Shown piece by piece: positions 36,084-44,803 of a stretch of 64,000 nucleotides of DNA. Both the position numbers and the translations under genes were made by a program. Numbering within the stretch: position 1 is the first letter of the stretch; each line of letters opens with the position of its first letter. The stretch covers positions 17,365-81,364 of the forward strand of contig CAZYJL010000008.1 in NCBI GenBank assembly GCA_964647825.1, read 5' to 3'. The stretch comes from VFKI01 sp964647825 (GTDB lineage: Bacteria; Pseudomonadota; Gammaproteobacteria; DSM-16500). Below the pieces are notes generated by a model. It searched no databases, was not told the DNA's origin, and saw nothing but the letters and a program-made list of their open reading frames with translations.

Positions 36084-37610
36084 TCACACTGACAATCTTG
36101 ACGAAAAATTTTCTTGATCACAACCAGATACTTTCTCTTCGCATGTTTGCAACGCCGGTGACAGTGATCGAAAAAAAGAAGGAACAAGGTTTCGTCGATA
36201 AGAAAATTCATTTAACACACTCGGCTCAATGACAGTAGAAGAAGTGGAAGGCATGATAGACTCAATTTTCTGTCGCTTATTAACTAACTCGAATGCCGAG
36301 GTCTCTGCTCGCTGCGCAACCAAATCATGCTTTCTTTTAAGCGAACGCGTTCCAACAGGCATCTCACTATCAACACTCTTCAGTTGGGATGCATGTAGCA
36401 ATTCCCAATCTCGACACAAATAACCCAAAAAAAATTGAGTTAATTTCCTTAGAAAAAGAATATTTTTTTGTTTATTCTCTTCACTTTGAGATAAATAAAA
36501 AAACTTCGCTTCTGCTGCATATAATGCAATTTCTTCATTGGAAAAAAGAAGAAAACGATTATCTAAAATTTTTAACATAATTCTATCAAGTGAACTATGT
36601 AAAATAATCTCTGACAACTGATGGATTGCTATTTTTCTTATTTCTATCAACGCAAATGGTGTCAACATGTCTGGTAAAACATTCAATTTAAAAAAACTAT
36701 CCAAAGCGATAATATAAAAACAAAACAATGGTGTACAAAAATCCTTTTTCAAAAGACCAAGAGAAGAAAAATTTAAACATGTATTTTTTTTATCATAATA
36801 AAAATGCATTCGCTCAATACAAAGGCACAACAATTTCAAATGTGGGATCAGCTGAGAGCGCTCACTAATTGGCATAAAAAAAATCAAATTAGACATTGTA
36901 AAATTTGAAAAAAAATATCTAATAACAAGCCCTAAATGCTCTCTATTCAATAAATCCATTTTCACCTTTGCACTTAACTGTGTTGCCAGCAGCTGCGTAT
37001 CCATTGTGTTTGCTAATTTTATAAAATCAATAAAATGATTAAATTTTACAAAACATGCTTTTCTGCTAGATTCCTCTACTTGTTGTGCAACATTCTCAAA
37101 AAAAATTGTGAACTCTTGACACAGATCATCCGCAAAGATTTCTTGCAACAAAAAATTTTTCGAGATTTTATTTAACTCTGCTTTTAACACTTGATAATAG
37201 TTCTTAAAAATATCAACAAATGCAGCACCAACACGTTCGATCAAAGCCAAAGGATTTCTGACAATTTCATAAAACTCTTCTTTTTTACTTGTCACCAACT
37301 CCATCATATCTTGTGGCAGCAACCCAAATTTTTCATGCAAAAACGTATAATTTTGACAAATTAAGTCCAAACTGTTTACTGGTGAAAAATGAATAATATC
37401 GACTAACAGTGTGCTGCTAAAACCAAAATGATATAACTGCTTTAATTGCTCTAATTTTCTTAAACTGCTGGCACATAAGCGGCTCTTTTTTTCTTGAATG
37501 TCATCCCCTTGCAGTTCGGACAAAAACAACTCGAATAAACTTATATTGATTGAATGCTGATTTCTCTCATTCACAGCGAAAGGCGTTTGACCCTTTTTTT
37601 TTGTTGGCAA
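36084..37610 (-). CDS. Hypothetical ~508-aa protein with C-terminal bipartite NLS-like signature, candidate effector
   Basis: No family is recognised. No ATG occurs near the 5' end. TTG at 37610 has GGAG six bases upstream and is preferred; TTG at 37649, directly after the tadA stop, would give 521 aa. Residues to about 400 are helical, Leu/Phe/Cys-rich and lack repeats I can align. Near the C-terminus the protein reads GTRSLKRKHD and, further on, ELVNKRQKIES; the two basic clusters span 25 residues from the first K to the residue after KRQK. Basic-spacer-basic patterns of this type resemble bipartite nuclear localisation signals, although the spacer is longer than the classic 10-12. The kinase at 46.5-47.9 kb has the same pattern with identical spacing. 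This supports delivery into a eukaryotic host cell, by inference. Confidence 0.65.
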   Translation of the reverse strand: MPTKKKGQTPFAVNERNQHSINISLFELFLSELQGDDIQEKKSRLCASSLRKLEQLKQLYHFGFSSTLLVDIIHFSPVNSLDLICQNYTFLHEKFGLLPQDMMELVTSKKEEFYEIVRNPLALIERVGAAFVDIFKNYYQVLKAELNKISKNFLLQEIFADDLCQEFTIFFENVAQQVEESSRKACFVKFNHFIDFIKLANTMDTQLLATQLSAKVKMDLLNREHLGLVIRYFFSNFTMSNLIFFMPISERSQLIPHLKLLCLCIERMHFYYDKKNTCLNFSSLGLLKKDFCTPLFCFYIIALDSFFKLNVLPDMLTPFALIEIRKIAIHQLSEIILHSSLDRIMLKILDNRFLLFSNEEIALYAAEAKFFYLSQSEENKQKNILFLRKLTQFFLGYLCRDWELLHASQLKSVDSEMPVGTRSLKRKHDLVAQRAETSAFELVNKRQKIESIMPSTSSTVIEPSVLNEFSYRRNLVPSFFRSLSPALQTCEEKVSGCDQENFSSRLSV

Positions 37611-37649
37611 AACAATTCTCCATATTGTTTTTTTTGAGACAGTTAACAA

Positions 37650-38108
37650 TTACCGTCGTGAGGCGAAAAACTTTTTTAACAACGCTTCCGCTTCATCCGC
37701 CAATAATCCACCTGTATACATCGTTTGATGATTCCCAACACGCTTTGTGACATGTTGCCGCGCACCCCAACGCACATCCGCCGCGCCATAAACGACTCGC
37801 GTTAAACGTGCTTGTTGAATAGCACCAACACACATCAAGCATGGTTCCAACGTGACATATAAAACTGCACCGGTTAAACGATAATTTTGTGCATACTGTG
37901 CTGCGGCACGCAACGCTTGAATCTCTGCATGTGCAGTAGGATCATTTGTACCAATGGGACAATTCCATCCTTGCCCGATAATTTGCCCTGCTTGCACCAC
38001 CACTGCACCAACCGGCACCTCACCCGCAGATGCTGCATGCACTGCTAACGTTAATGCAGTGCGCATGTGAAGAAAATCACTTTCTAAAAATAGCTCCGTC
38101 ACTCCCAC
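37650..38108 (-). CDS. tadA: tRNA-specific adenosine(34) deaminase
   Basis: Converts wobble adenosine 34 to inosine in tRNA-Arg(ACG). Zinc site motifs are complete: HAEIQALRAAA (His and catalytic Glu) and PCLMCVGAIQQ (PCxxC). 152 aa from GTG 38108; a GTG six bases on, preceded by GGAG, is equally plausible. The family's N-terminal helix MRTALTLAVHAASAGEVPVG is present. It overlaps the guaA stop by about 10 bp, so it is translationally coupled to guaA. Confidence 0.95.
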   Translation of the reverse strand: MGVTELFLESDFLHMRTALTLAVHAASAGEVPVGAVVVQAGQIIGQGWNCPIGTNDPTAHAEIQALRAAAQYAQNYRLTGAVLYVTLEPCLMCVGAIQQARLTRVVYGAADVRWGARQHVTKRVGNHQTMYTGGLLADEAEALLKKFFASRR

Positions 38109-39685
38109 TCCACAGTCGCCGGCGGTTTTCCTGAAATATCATAAACAATCCGCGAGACACCCGGTACTTCGTTCACAATTCGATTCGCCACATGCGATAA
38201 AAATGTATGCGACAAAGGGGCGGCGTGCGCCGTCATAAAATCGACACTTTCTACTACACGAATTGCCAACACATGCGCATAATGACGCGCATCACCTTGC
38301 ACCCCCACTGACTTTACTGGCAAAAAGACCACAAACGCTTGGGCGACTTGATCGTATAAATGATTTTTATGTAATTCTTCTATCAAAATCGCATCAGCGG
38401 CACGCAAGGTTTCTAGATACTCACGTCGCACTTCGCCCATCACACGAATTGCTAAGCCCGGCCCCGGAAAAGGATGACGATGCAATAGCGCGTGCGGCAA
38501 ACCGAGTGCCTCACCAATTTTTCGAACTTCATCTTTAAATAATTCACGTAATGGCTCTACTAATTTCAAACGCATCGTTGCCGGCAAACCACCCACATTA
38601 TGATGCGATTTAATCACATGCGATGTGCCACTGCCTGCGGCCGCAGACTCAATCACATCCGGATAAATCGTGCCTTGTGCTAACCACACAGCATCTTTTA
38701 TTTTTGCCGCTTCCGCATCAAACACTTCTACAAATAAACGACCAATGATTTTGCGCTTTTCTTCAGGATCAGTGACACCCGATAAAGCTGACAGAAATAG
38801 TTCTTCTGCATTGACTGTGATTAATTGCAAACCAAAATGTTGTGCAAATAAACTTTCTATCTCTGCAATTTCATCCCGGCGCATTAAGCCTGTATCCACC
38901 AAAACACAAATAAGCTGCTCGCCCAACGCACGATGTAATAATAAAGCGGCAACAGAAGAATCCACACCACCAGATAATCCCAAAATCACGCGCTCATGTT
39001 TTACTTGTGTACGAATTGTTTCGATTGATTTTTCAATGATGTTTTGCGTTGTCCACACTGGCGGACAGCCACAAATGTCACGCACAAAACGCTCAATCAT
39101 GCGCGCACCTTGTCGTGTGTGTGACACTTCCGGATGAAACTGTAAACCATAAAATTGTTTAGCTTCATTTGCCATACCAACAATCGCACAATTTGCCGTG
39201 CTCACTGTTGTCACAAAATCGGGCGGTAAACTCTCGACATGATCACCATGACTCATCCACACATCTAATTGCGCGTCACCAGAGGAAGAGACCCTGTCTT
39301 CTATCCCCGCCAATAAACGTGAGGGTTGTTGCACGATGGCTTCAGCAAAACCAAATTCACGACGGGAGCCAGACACGACCTGTCCACCTAATTGCTGCGC
39401 CATCGCTTGCATGCCATAACAAATCCCTAACACTGGACAACCCAATGTAAAAATATTTGCGGGAATATGCAGCGGTGTTGCACCTGTGACACTCTCCGGT
39501 CCACCCGATAAAATCACCCCGGCTGGCGCAAATGCGTGCAACACTTCCTCTGTGATGTGTGGCGCATGAATTTCACAATACACGCCTGCTTCACGCACTC
39601 GCCGTGCAATCAATTGGGTATACTGCGAACCAAAATCCAAAATTAAAATTTTCTTTTCATAATGATGCTGCGCAACCGCCGACAT
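38099..39685 (-). CDS. guaA: GMP synthase (glutamine-hydrolysing)
   Basis: Amidates XMP to GMP. 528 aa from ATG 39685, preceded by GGGGAGTG; a TTG 15 bp upstream is less likely. Class I glutaminase: LGICYGMQAMAQQLGG with catalytic Cys 89, and LQFHPEVSHT with His-x-Glu. ATP-pyrophosphatase P-loop: LGLSGGVDSSVAALL. The end PPATVEWE is the family terminus. Located after guaB with a 204-bp gap holding a large inverted repeat, and coupled to tadA. Confidence 0.98.
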   Translation of the reverse strand: MSAVAQHHYEKKILILDFGSQYTQLIARRVREAGVYCEIHAPHITEEVLHAFAPAGVILSGGPESVTGATPLHIPANIFTLGCPVLGICYGMQAMAQQLGGQVVSGSRREFGFAEAIVQQPSRLLAGIEDRVSSSGDAQLDVWMSHGDHVESLPPDFVTTVSTANCAIVGMANEAKQFYGLQFHPEVSHTRQGARMIERFVRDICGCPPVWTTQNIIEKSIETIRTQVKHERVILGLSGGVDSSVAALLLHRALGEQLICVLVDTGLMRRDEIAEIESLFAQHFGLQLITVNAEELFLSALSGVTDPEEKRKIIGRLFVEVFDAEAAKIKDAVWLAQGTIYPDVIESAAAGSGTSHVIKSHHNVGGLPATMRLKLVEPLRELFKDEVRKIGEALGLPHALLHRHPFPGPGLAIRVMGEVRREYLETLRAADAILIEELHKNHLYDQVAQAFVVFLPVKSVGVQGDARHYAHVLAIRVVESVDFMTAHAAPLSHTFLSHVANRIVNEVPGVSRIVYDISGKPPATVEWE

Positions 39686-39741
39686 GCCACACTCCCCCAA
39701 AACAATTAAATTATTTTTTTATCTTTTTTATTTCTGTATCT

Positions 39742-39873
39742 GACAATTTTTAATGCGGTTAACTTTTTACTCGCTGACGCGCGGACAGGAAGTCCGCAAG
39801 AGTAAAAACCAACATATGGAAGACTGTTTTTTTACGGTCAGCGCGTAAAAAGTTAACCGCATTAAAAATTGTC
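39742..39873. repeat. 132-bp element with perfect 29-bp terminal inverted repeats
   Basis: The left arm, 39742-39770, begins GACAATTTTTAATGCGGTTA; the right arm, 39845-39873, is its exact reverse complement over 29 bases. A second pairing GCTGAC / GTCAGC continues inward, and the centre holds GCGGAC-AGGAA-GTCCGC (39781-39797). No protein is encoded. The layout resembles a MITE or a large cruciform or structured RNA sitting between guaB and guaA. No clear target-site duplication is seen. Confidence 0.85.
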
Positions 39874-39888
39874 CAGTACGACGTGTTT

Positions 39889-41373
39889 TTATTTCAAAAA
39901 ACTTTCATCCATTTGGTAATTGGGCGCCTCTTTGACAATCTGCACATCATGCACATGCCCTTCACGCACGCCATTCCCAGTAATACGTACAAACTCCGCT
40001 TTGGTACGTAATGCCTGAATATCGGCGCAACCGGTATACCCCATTCCCGAACGCAACCCGCCTAACAATTGACTGACAATCGCTACCAAACTGCCTTTAT
40101 ACGGCACGCGGCCTTCAATCCCTTCAGGCACTAATTTTTCACGCGCAACAATGCCTTCTTGAAAATACCGATCGCCCGATCCTTCTGGCCGTGCCATCGC
40201 ACCTAACGATCCCATGCCGCGATAAGCTTTATACGAACGACCGTGATAGAGCTCAACTTCACCCGGCGCTTCTTCCGTGCCCGCAAACAAACTACCAATC
40301 ATTACAGCCGACGCACCCGCTGCAATTGCTTTACAAATATCGCCGGAATAACGAATCCCGCCATCGGCAATCACACCCACATCGCGATCACGCAACGCCG
40401 CACTGACATTCGCAATGGCGGTGACTTGCGGCACCCCCACACCGGAAATCACGCGTGTCGTACAAATTGATCCCGGGCCCATGCCCACTTTCACCGCATT
40501 TGCGCCGGCATCCGCTAACGCTAATGCTGCACTCGCTGTTGCAATATTCCCCGCAATAATCGTCATCGTTGGGTAATGTTGACGAATCCAACGCACGCGC
40601 TCGATCACCCCTTTGGAATGCCCATGGGCCGTATCTACCACCAACACATCTACACCCGCATGCACTAATGCTGCAACACGCTCTTCTGTTTCGCCACCCG
40701 TGCCGACTGCTGCACCGACGCGCAAACGACCTAATTCATCTTTACACGCAAACGGTTTTTCTTCTTGTTTTAAAATATCTTTGACAGTAATCATGCCGCA
40801 CAATTGAAAATCATCATTAATCACTAATACTTTTTCTATGCGGTGCTGATGCAACAAAACACGTACGGTTTCTCGATCCGTGTTTTCTTTCACAGTCACC
40901 AAACGCGATTTCGGTGTCATAATGTTTTTAACTGGCTGATCCAAATGCGTTTCAAAACGCAAATCACGCCCCGTCACAATCCCCACCAATTGATTATCGC
41001 CTTCCACGACCGGCAATGCGTGAAAATTAAATGCGCTAATAATATCCAGCACTTCGCGCACGGTATGATCGGGCGAAACCGTCACAGGATCTTTAACGAC
41101 ACCACTTTCGAATTTTTTCACACGACGCACTTCAGCGGCTTGCTTTTCAACAGACATATTTTTATGAATGATGCCCAGCCCACCTTCTTGCGCCATAGCA
41201 ATCGCTAAACGCGATTCAGTCACCGTGTCCATTGCTGCAGATAATAAGGGGATATTTAATGTGATTGTGGGAGTCAGACGCGTTTTAAGATTTGCCTCAC
41301 GTGGCAGCACAGCAGATTCAGCAGGTAATAATAAGACATCATCAAACGTTAGAGCTTCACCAACAAGACGCAT
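39889..41373 (-). CDS. guaB: Inosine-5'-monophosphate dehydrogenase
   Basis: Oxidises IMP to XMP, the committed step to GMP. 494 aa from ATG 41373 with GGGAG upstream. Catalytic loop GPGSICTTRVISGVGVPQ with Cys; two CBS domains at about 95-205 (VTVSPDHTVREVLDI, LVTVKENTDRETVRV); IMP-binding DGGIRYSGD and YRGMGSLGAM; flap near GDRYFQEG. Normal length. Divergent from yajC. Confidence 0.98.
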   Translation of the reverse strand: MRLVGEALTFDDVLLLPAESAVLPREANLKTRLTPTITLNIPLLSAAMDTVTESRLAIAMAQEGGLGIIHKNMSVEKQAAEVRRVKKFESGVVKDPVTVSPDHTVREVLDIISAFNFHALPVVEGDNQLVGIVTGRDLRFETHLDQPVKNIMTPKSRLVTVKENTDRETVRVLLHQHRIEKVLVINDDFQLCGMITVKDILKQEEKPFACKDELGRLRVGAAVGTGGETEERVAALVHAGVDVLVVDTAHGHSKGVIERVRWIRQHYPTMTIIAGNIATASAALALADAGANAVKVGMGPGSICTTRVISGVGVPQVTAIANVSAALRDRDVGVIADGGIRYSGDICKAIAAGASAVMIGSLFAGTEEAPGEVELYHGRSYKAYRGMGSLGAMARPEGSGDRYFQEGIVAREKLVPEGIEGRVPYKGSLVAIVSQLLGGLRSGMGYTGCADIQALRTKAEFVRITGNGVREGHVHDVQIVKEAPNYQMDESFLK

Positions 41374-41626
41374 CGTTAATTCTCCCTTCATTAAGAGATA
41401 AAAATCATGGGTAAAATTAACGGCCAGATTGTACAGAAAAGGTCAGAAAAGTACAGAAAAATTTGCTTTCGACGGACTGCGATGGCGCAATTGCGGGCGG
41501 CAAAGTAAAAAAATCCTGATGACCTATGCTGTGACAAATGGAAAAGAATCCTGTTTGCGCTGCCTAACTAATCACGGTAAATTAAGCGACTTTCGATATC
41601 ATCATTCAATAAACTAGGAATCACCC

Positions 41627-41962
41627 ATGTCTTTCTTTATCCAAAATGCCTTTGCCGATATTGCGACACCCAGCGCCCAACAGCCTAGTGGCATCCCATT
41701 TTTCGTCATTTTAGGCGTCATGATTTTGTTTATGTATCTCATTGTTTGGCGCCCACAAAGCAAACGCATGCGTGAACAGCGAAATTTACTCAACTCACTG
41801 GCCAAAGGCGATGAAGTCATTACGGCCGGCGGTTTACTCGGCACGATCAATCAAGTTGCTGACACCACCTTGACACTCACCATTGCGCAAGGCATTGATA
41901 TCACCATACAAAAATCTGCTGTGACAGGTTTATTACCTAAAGGCACGTTGAAATCCGTTTAA
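41627..41962 (+). CDS. yajC: Preprotein translocase accessory subunit YajC
   Basis: 111 aa; AGGA seven bases before the ATG. One membrane helix (PFFVILGVMILFMYLIVWRP) followed by the family block QSKRMREQRNLLNSLAKGDE then VITAGGLLGTI. Part of the SecDF-YajC complex that aids Sec-dependent export. secD starts 18 bp downstream. Confidence 0.97.
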   Translation: MSFFIQNAFADIATPSAQQPSGIPFFVILGVMILFMYLIVWRPQSKRMREQRNLLNSLAKGDEVITAGGLLGTINQVADTTLTLTIAQGIDITIQKSAVTGLLPKGTLKSV

Positions 41963-41980
41963 GACAGGAAGGAACCCTGG

Positions 41981-43843
41981 ATGAGCATGAATCGTTATCC
42001 GCTCTGGAAGAATTTACTTGTTATTGGCGTGTTACTCATTGCGTTTTTGTATGCCTTACCTAATCTGTATGGCACAGACCCAGCAGTACAAATTTCCGCT
42101 GCGGATACCGCTGCGCTGCCGGATGCACAAACACGCGAACTCATCCAGTCTACTTTACAAAAGGCCAATCTTTCGCCAAAGAGTACTGAAGCCCAAGCCC
42201 GCAGTTTACTTCTCCGCTTCACCTCAACAGACGATCAATTTCGTGCCAAAGAATTACTGTCTCAAACACTCGGATCCAATTGGCTGGTTGCACTGAATCT
42301 TGCTCCCGCCACACCGCATTGGTTAGAAGCCATCAATGCCAAACCCATGCGCCTAGGACTGGATTTACGCGGTGGTTTACATTTTCTGTTACAAGTCGAT
42401 GTCGACTCTGTGACTGGCGCACAAACCTCAGGCAATCTTGCCAATATTGGCCAAGCACTACGTAAAGAAAAAGTGCGCTATGCCAATCTCGCTCGCGGTG
42501 ACGCCAATAGCATTGTCGTCCAATTTCATACCAATGAGGCATTGGAAGCGGGTCGTCGTGTACTTGGCGATCAATTCCCTCATTTTATTTGGGCGCCAGA
42601 AAAAAACGCCCCAACTCATTCGCTGGTAGCATTAAAAGGCGTGCTCGCACCATCCGCTTTACAACAATCACGGCAAGAAACCATCGAACAAGCGATGAGC
42701 ACCTTACGTAATCGCGTAAATGAACTCGGTGTCAGTGAAGCCACTGTTCAGCAACAAGGTGCTTCGCGTATCGCTATCGATCTCCCAGGCATTCAAGATA
42801 CGGCGCAAGCAGAAAATATCTTAGGTAAAACGGCAACACTCGAATTTCGTTTAGTGGAAGATACAGGCACCAGCAACACGATTGCACCAGTAGGCAGCAC
42901 CGCTTATCCTTTTGGAAATGGGTTAATTTTCCTCAAAGATCAAATCGTTTTACGCGGCTCCTCCATCACCAGCGCATCTGCCAATGTCAGCGAAGATGGC
43001 CGACCTGCTGTCAGTGTCCGCTTGGGTGGTTTAGGCGATACGAATTTCTCACGCGCGACCGCTGAAAACATCGGTCGTCGCATGGCAATCGTTTACGTTG
43101 AAGTCAAATCCAAAGTGAATGAAGTGAATGGCAAAAAAGAAATTCATTACACCACCCAACGCAGAGTGATCAGTGCCCCAGTCATTCAATCGGCACTCGC
43201 CAATAGTTTCGAAATCACCGGCTTAACCAGTCACGAAGAAGCTCGCACGCTTGCGCTATTATTACGCGCGGGGGCATTGCCTGCACCTGTCACACTGATT
43301 GAAAGCCGTGAAGTCGGTCCCAATCTTGGCAAACAAAATATTCAAATGGGCGTATTGTCTGTCGAAGTGGGCTTCATTCTCGTCGTGTTATTTATGGCGC
43401 TCTATTATCGCGGCATGGGGCTCATTGCCGATCTTGCACTGCTTGCTAATTTGGTTTTAATCGTCGCGATTCTTTCACTTTTAGGCGCGACACTCACGTT
43501 ACCTGGCATTGCTGGTATCGTGCTAACCATGGGGATGGCAGTGGATGCCAATGTTTTAATTTTTGAACGTATTCGGGAAGAGTTGCGCAATGGTGCCGGT
43601 ATCCAAGCCAGTATTTATGCGGGCTACGATCGCGCTTTTATGACGATTGTCGATGCGAATATTTCGACGCTGATTGTTGCGATTGTTTTATTTAGCTTAG
43701 GATCTGGCACCATTAAAAATTTCGCGGTGACACTGACCATAGGTTTAATTACCTCGATGTTTACCGCTATTACCGGCACACGTGCGATCGTCAATCTGTT
43801 ATATGGCAGAAAATCCGTTAAAAAAATCTCAATAGGAATTTAA
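41981..43843 (+). CDS. secD: Protein export subunit SecD
   Basis: 620 aa. N-terminal membrane helix, large periplasmic domain with LGLDLRGGLHFLLQVDVDS (D1) and RVNELGVSEATVQQQG (D3), then five membrane helices with GPNLGKQNIQMG (D4) and GMAVDANVLIFERIREEL (D6), where the Asp takes part in proton-driven protein pulling. ATG at 41981 follows CAGGAAGGAA. Order yajC-secD-secF is conserved across Gammaproteobacteria. Confidence 0.98.
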   Translation: MSMNRYPLWKNLLVIGVLLIAFLYALPNLYGTDPAVQISAADTAALPDAQTRELIQSTLQKANLSPKSTEAQARSLLLRFTSTDDQFRAKELLSQTLGSNWLVALNLAPATPHWLEAINAKPMRLGLDLRGGLHFLLQVDVDSVTGAQTSGNLANIGQALRKEKVRYANLARGDANSIVVQFHTNEALEAGRRVLGDQFPHFIWAPEKNAPTHSLVALKGVLAPSALQQSRQETIEQAMSTLRNRVNELGVSEATVQQQGASRIAIDLPGIQDTAQAENILGKTATLEFRLVEDTGTSNTIAPVGSTAYPFGNGLIFLKDQIVLRGSSITSASANVSEDGRPAVSVRLGGLGDTNFSRATAENIGRRMAIVYVEVKSKVNEVNGKKEIHYTTQRRVISAPVIQSALANSFEITGLTSHEEARTLALLLRAGALPAPVTLIESREVGPNLGKQNIQMGVLSVEVGFILVVLFMALYYRGMGLIADLALLANLVLIVAILSLLGATLTLPGIAGIVLTMGMAVDANVLIFERIREELRNGAGIQASIYAGYDRAFMTIVDANISTLIVAIVLFSLGSGTIKNFAVTLTIGLITSMFTAITGTRAIVNLLYGRKSVKKISIGI

Positions 43844-43849
43844 TTATTT

Positions 43850-44776
43850 ATGGAACTTTTTAAACGACAAACGCATATTGATTTTATGGCGCAACGCAAA
43901 TGGACCGCGTGCATTTCGCTTATTTTATTTTTACTTTCTATTTCATCCTTAGTGATCAACGGCTTAAATCTAGGTTTAGATTTTACCGGCGGCACACAAA
44001 TGCAATTACGTTTTCCACAAACGGTCGATGTTGGGCAATTACGCACAACGCTCGAACAAAATAAATTTCCAGATGCCATCGTACAAAGTTTTGGTACATC
44101 CAAAGAAGTGTTAATTACTTTACCTGCAAAAAAACTGGCAAATAATGCAGACAAAGAACGGGCGACCGAACAAGTCAAACAACTTTTTCCGACAGCCAAG
44201 TTAGAACAAGCTGATTTTATTGGCCCGCAAGTCGGACAAGAATTAGCAAGCCAAGGGATTCTTGCCGTGATTCTCGCGCTTGCTGGCACGATGATTTATA
44301 TTGCATTACGCTTTGAATTACGCTTTGCGATTGGTTCAACTCTCGCGCTTGTGCACGACCCCCTTTTAATTCTCGGGATTTTTTCTTTTTTTCATCTTGA
44401 ATTTAATTTAATTGTGCTTGCTGGTTTACTGACGGTGATTGGTTATTCACTGAATGACACCATCGTGATTTTCGATCGGATTCGTGAAAATTTTCGCAAA
44501 CTACGCAAAGCGACTTCCTTGGATGTAATTAATCAATCGATTAATCAAACATTATCAAGAACCCTGATGACATCAATGTTGACACTGATTGTCGTAGTTG
44601 CCTTATTTTTTCTTGGCGGCAGCATGTTACATGGATTTGCGTTAGCATTAATTATCGGCATTATCGTAGGAACGTATTCATCGATTTATGTGGCGGGCTC
44701 GCTTTCACTCGCATTAGGTTTAACGCGACAACATTTATTACCACCCAGTCGCGAAGCGCTGGATGAACGACCGTAA
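43850..44776 (+). CDS. secF: Protein export subunit SecF
   Basis: 308 aa. GLDFTGGTQMQLRF after the first helix; GPQVGQELASQGI; VIGYSLNDTIVIFDRIRENF with the functional Asp pair; last helix region with SLALGLT. Partner of SecD, starting 6 bp after it. Length is slightly below the E. coli protein, without missing motifs. Confidence 0.98.
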   Translation: MELFKRQTHIDFMAQRKWTACISLILFLLSISSLVINGLNLGLDFTGGTQMQLRFPQTVDVGQLRTTLEQNKFPDAIVQSFGTSKEVLITLPAKKLANNADKERATEQVKQLFPTAKLEQADFIGPQVGQELASQGILAVILALAGTMIYIALRFELRFAIGSTLALVHDPLLILGIFSFFHLEFNLIVLAGLLTVIGYSLNDTIVIFDRIRENFRKLRKATSLDVINQSINQTLSRTLMTSMLTLIVVVALFFLGGSMLHGFALALIIGIIVGTYSSIYVAGSLSLALGLTRQHLLPPSREALDERP

Positions 44777-44803
44777 AATAGTTAATGCTGTTTTGCAACA
44801 TGG

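Noticed and set aside
41429..41617. 62-codon open frame between guaB and yajC
   Set aside because: No ribosome site, composition not protein-like, and it occupies the divergent promoter region of two housekeeping genes.
42018..42629. Open frames inside secD on both strands
   Set aside because: secD is complete and conserved over this region; the frames are chance openings.
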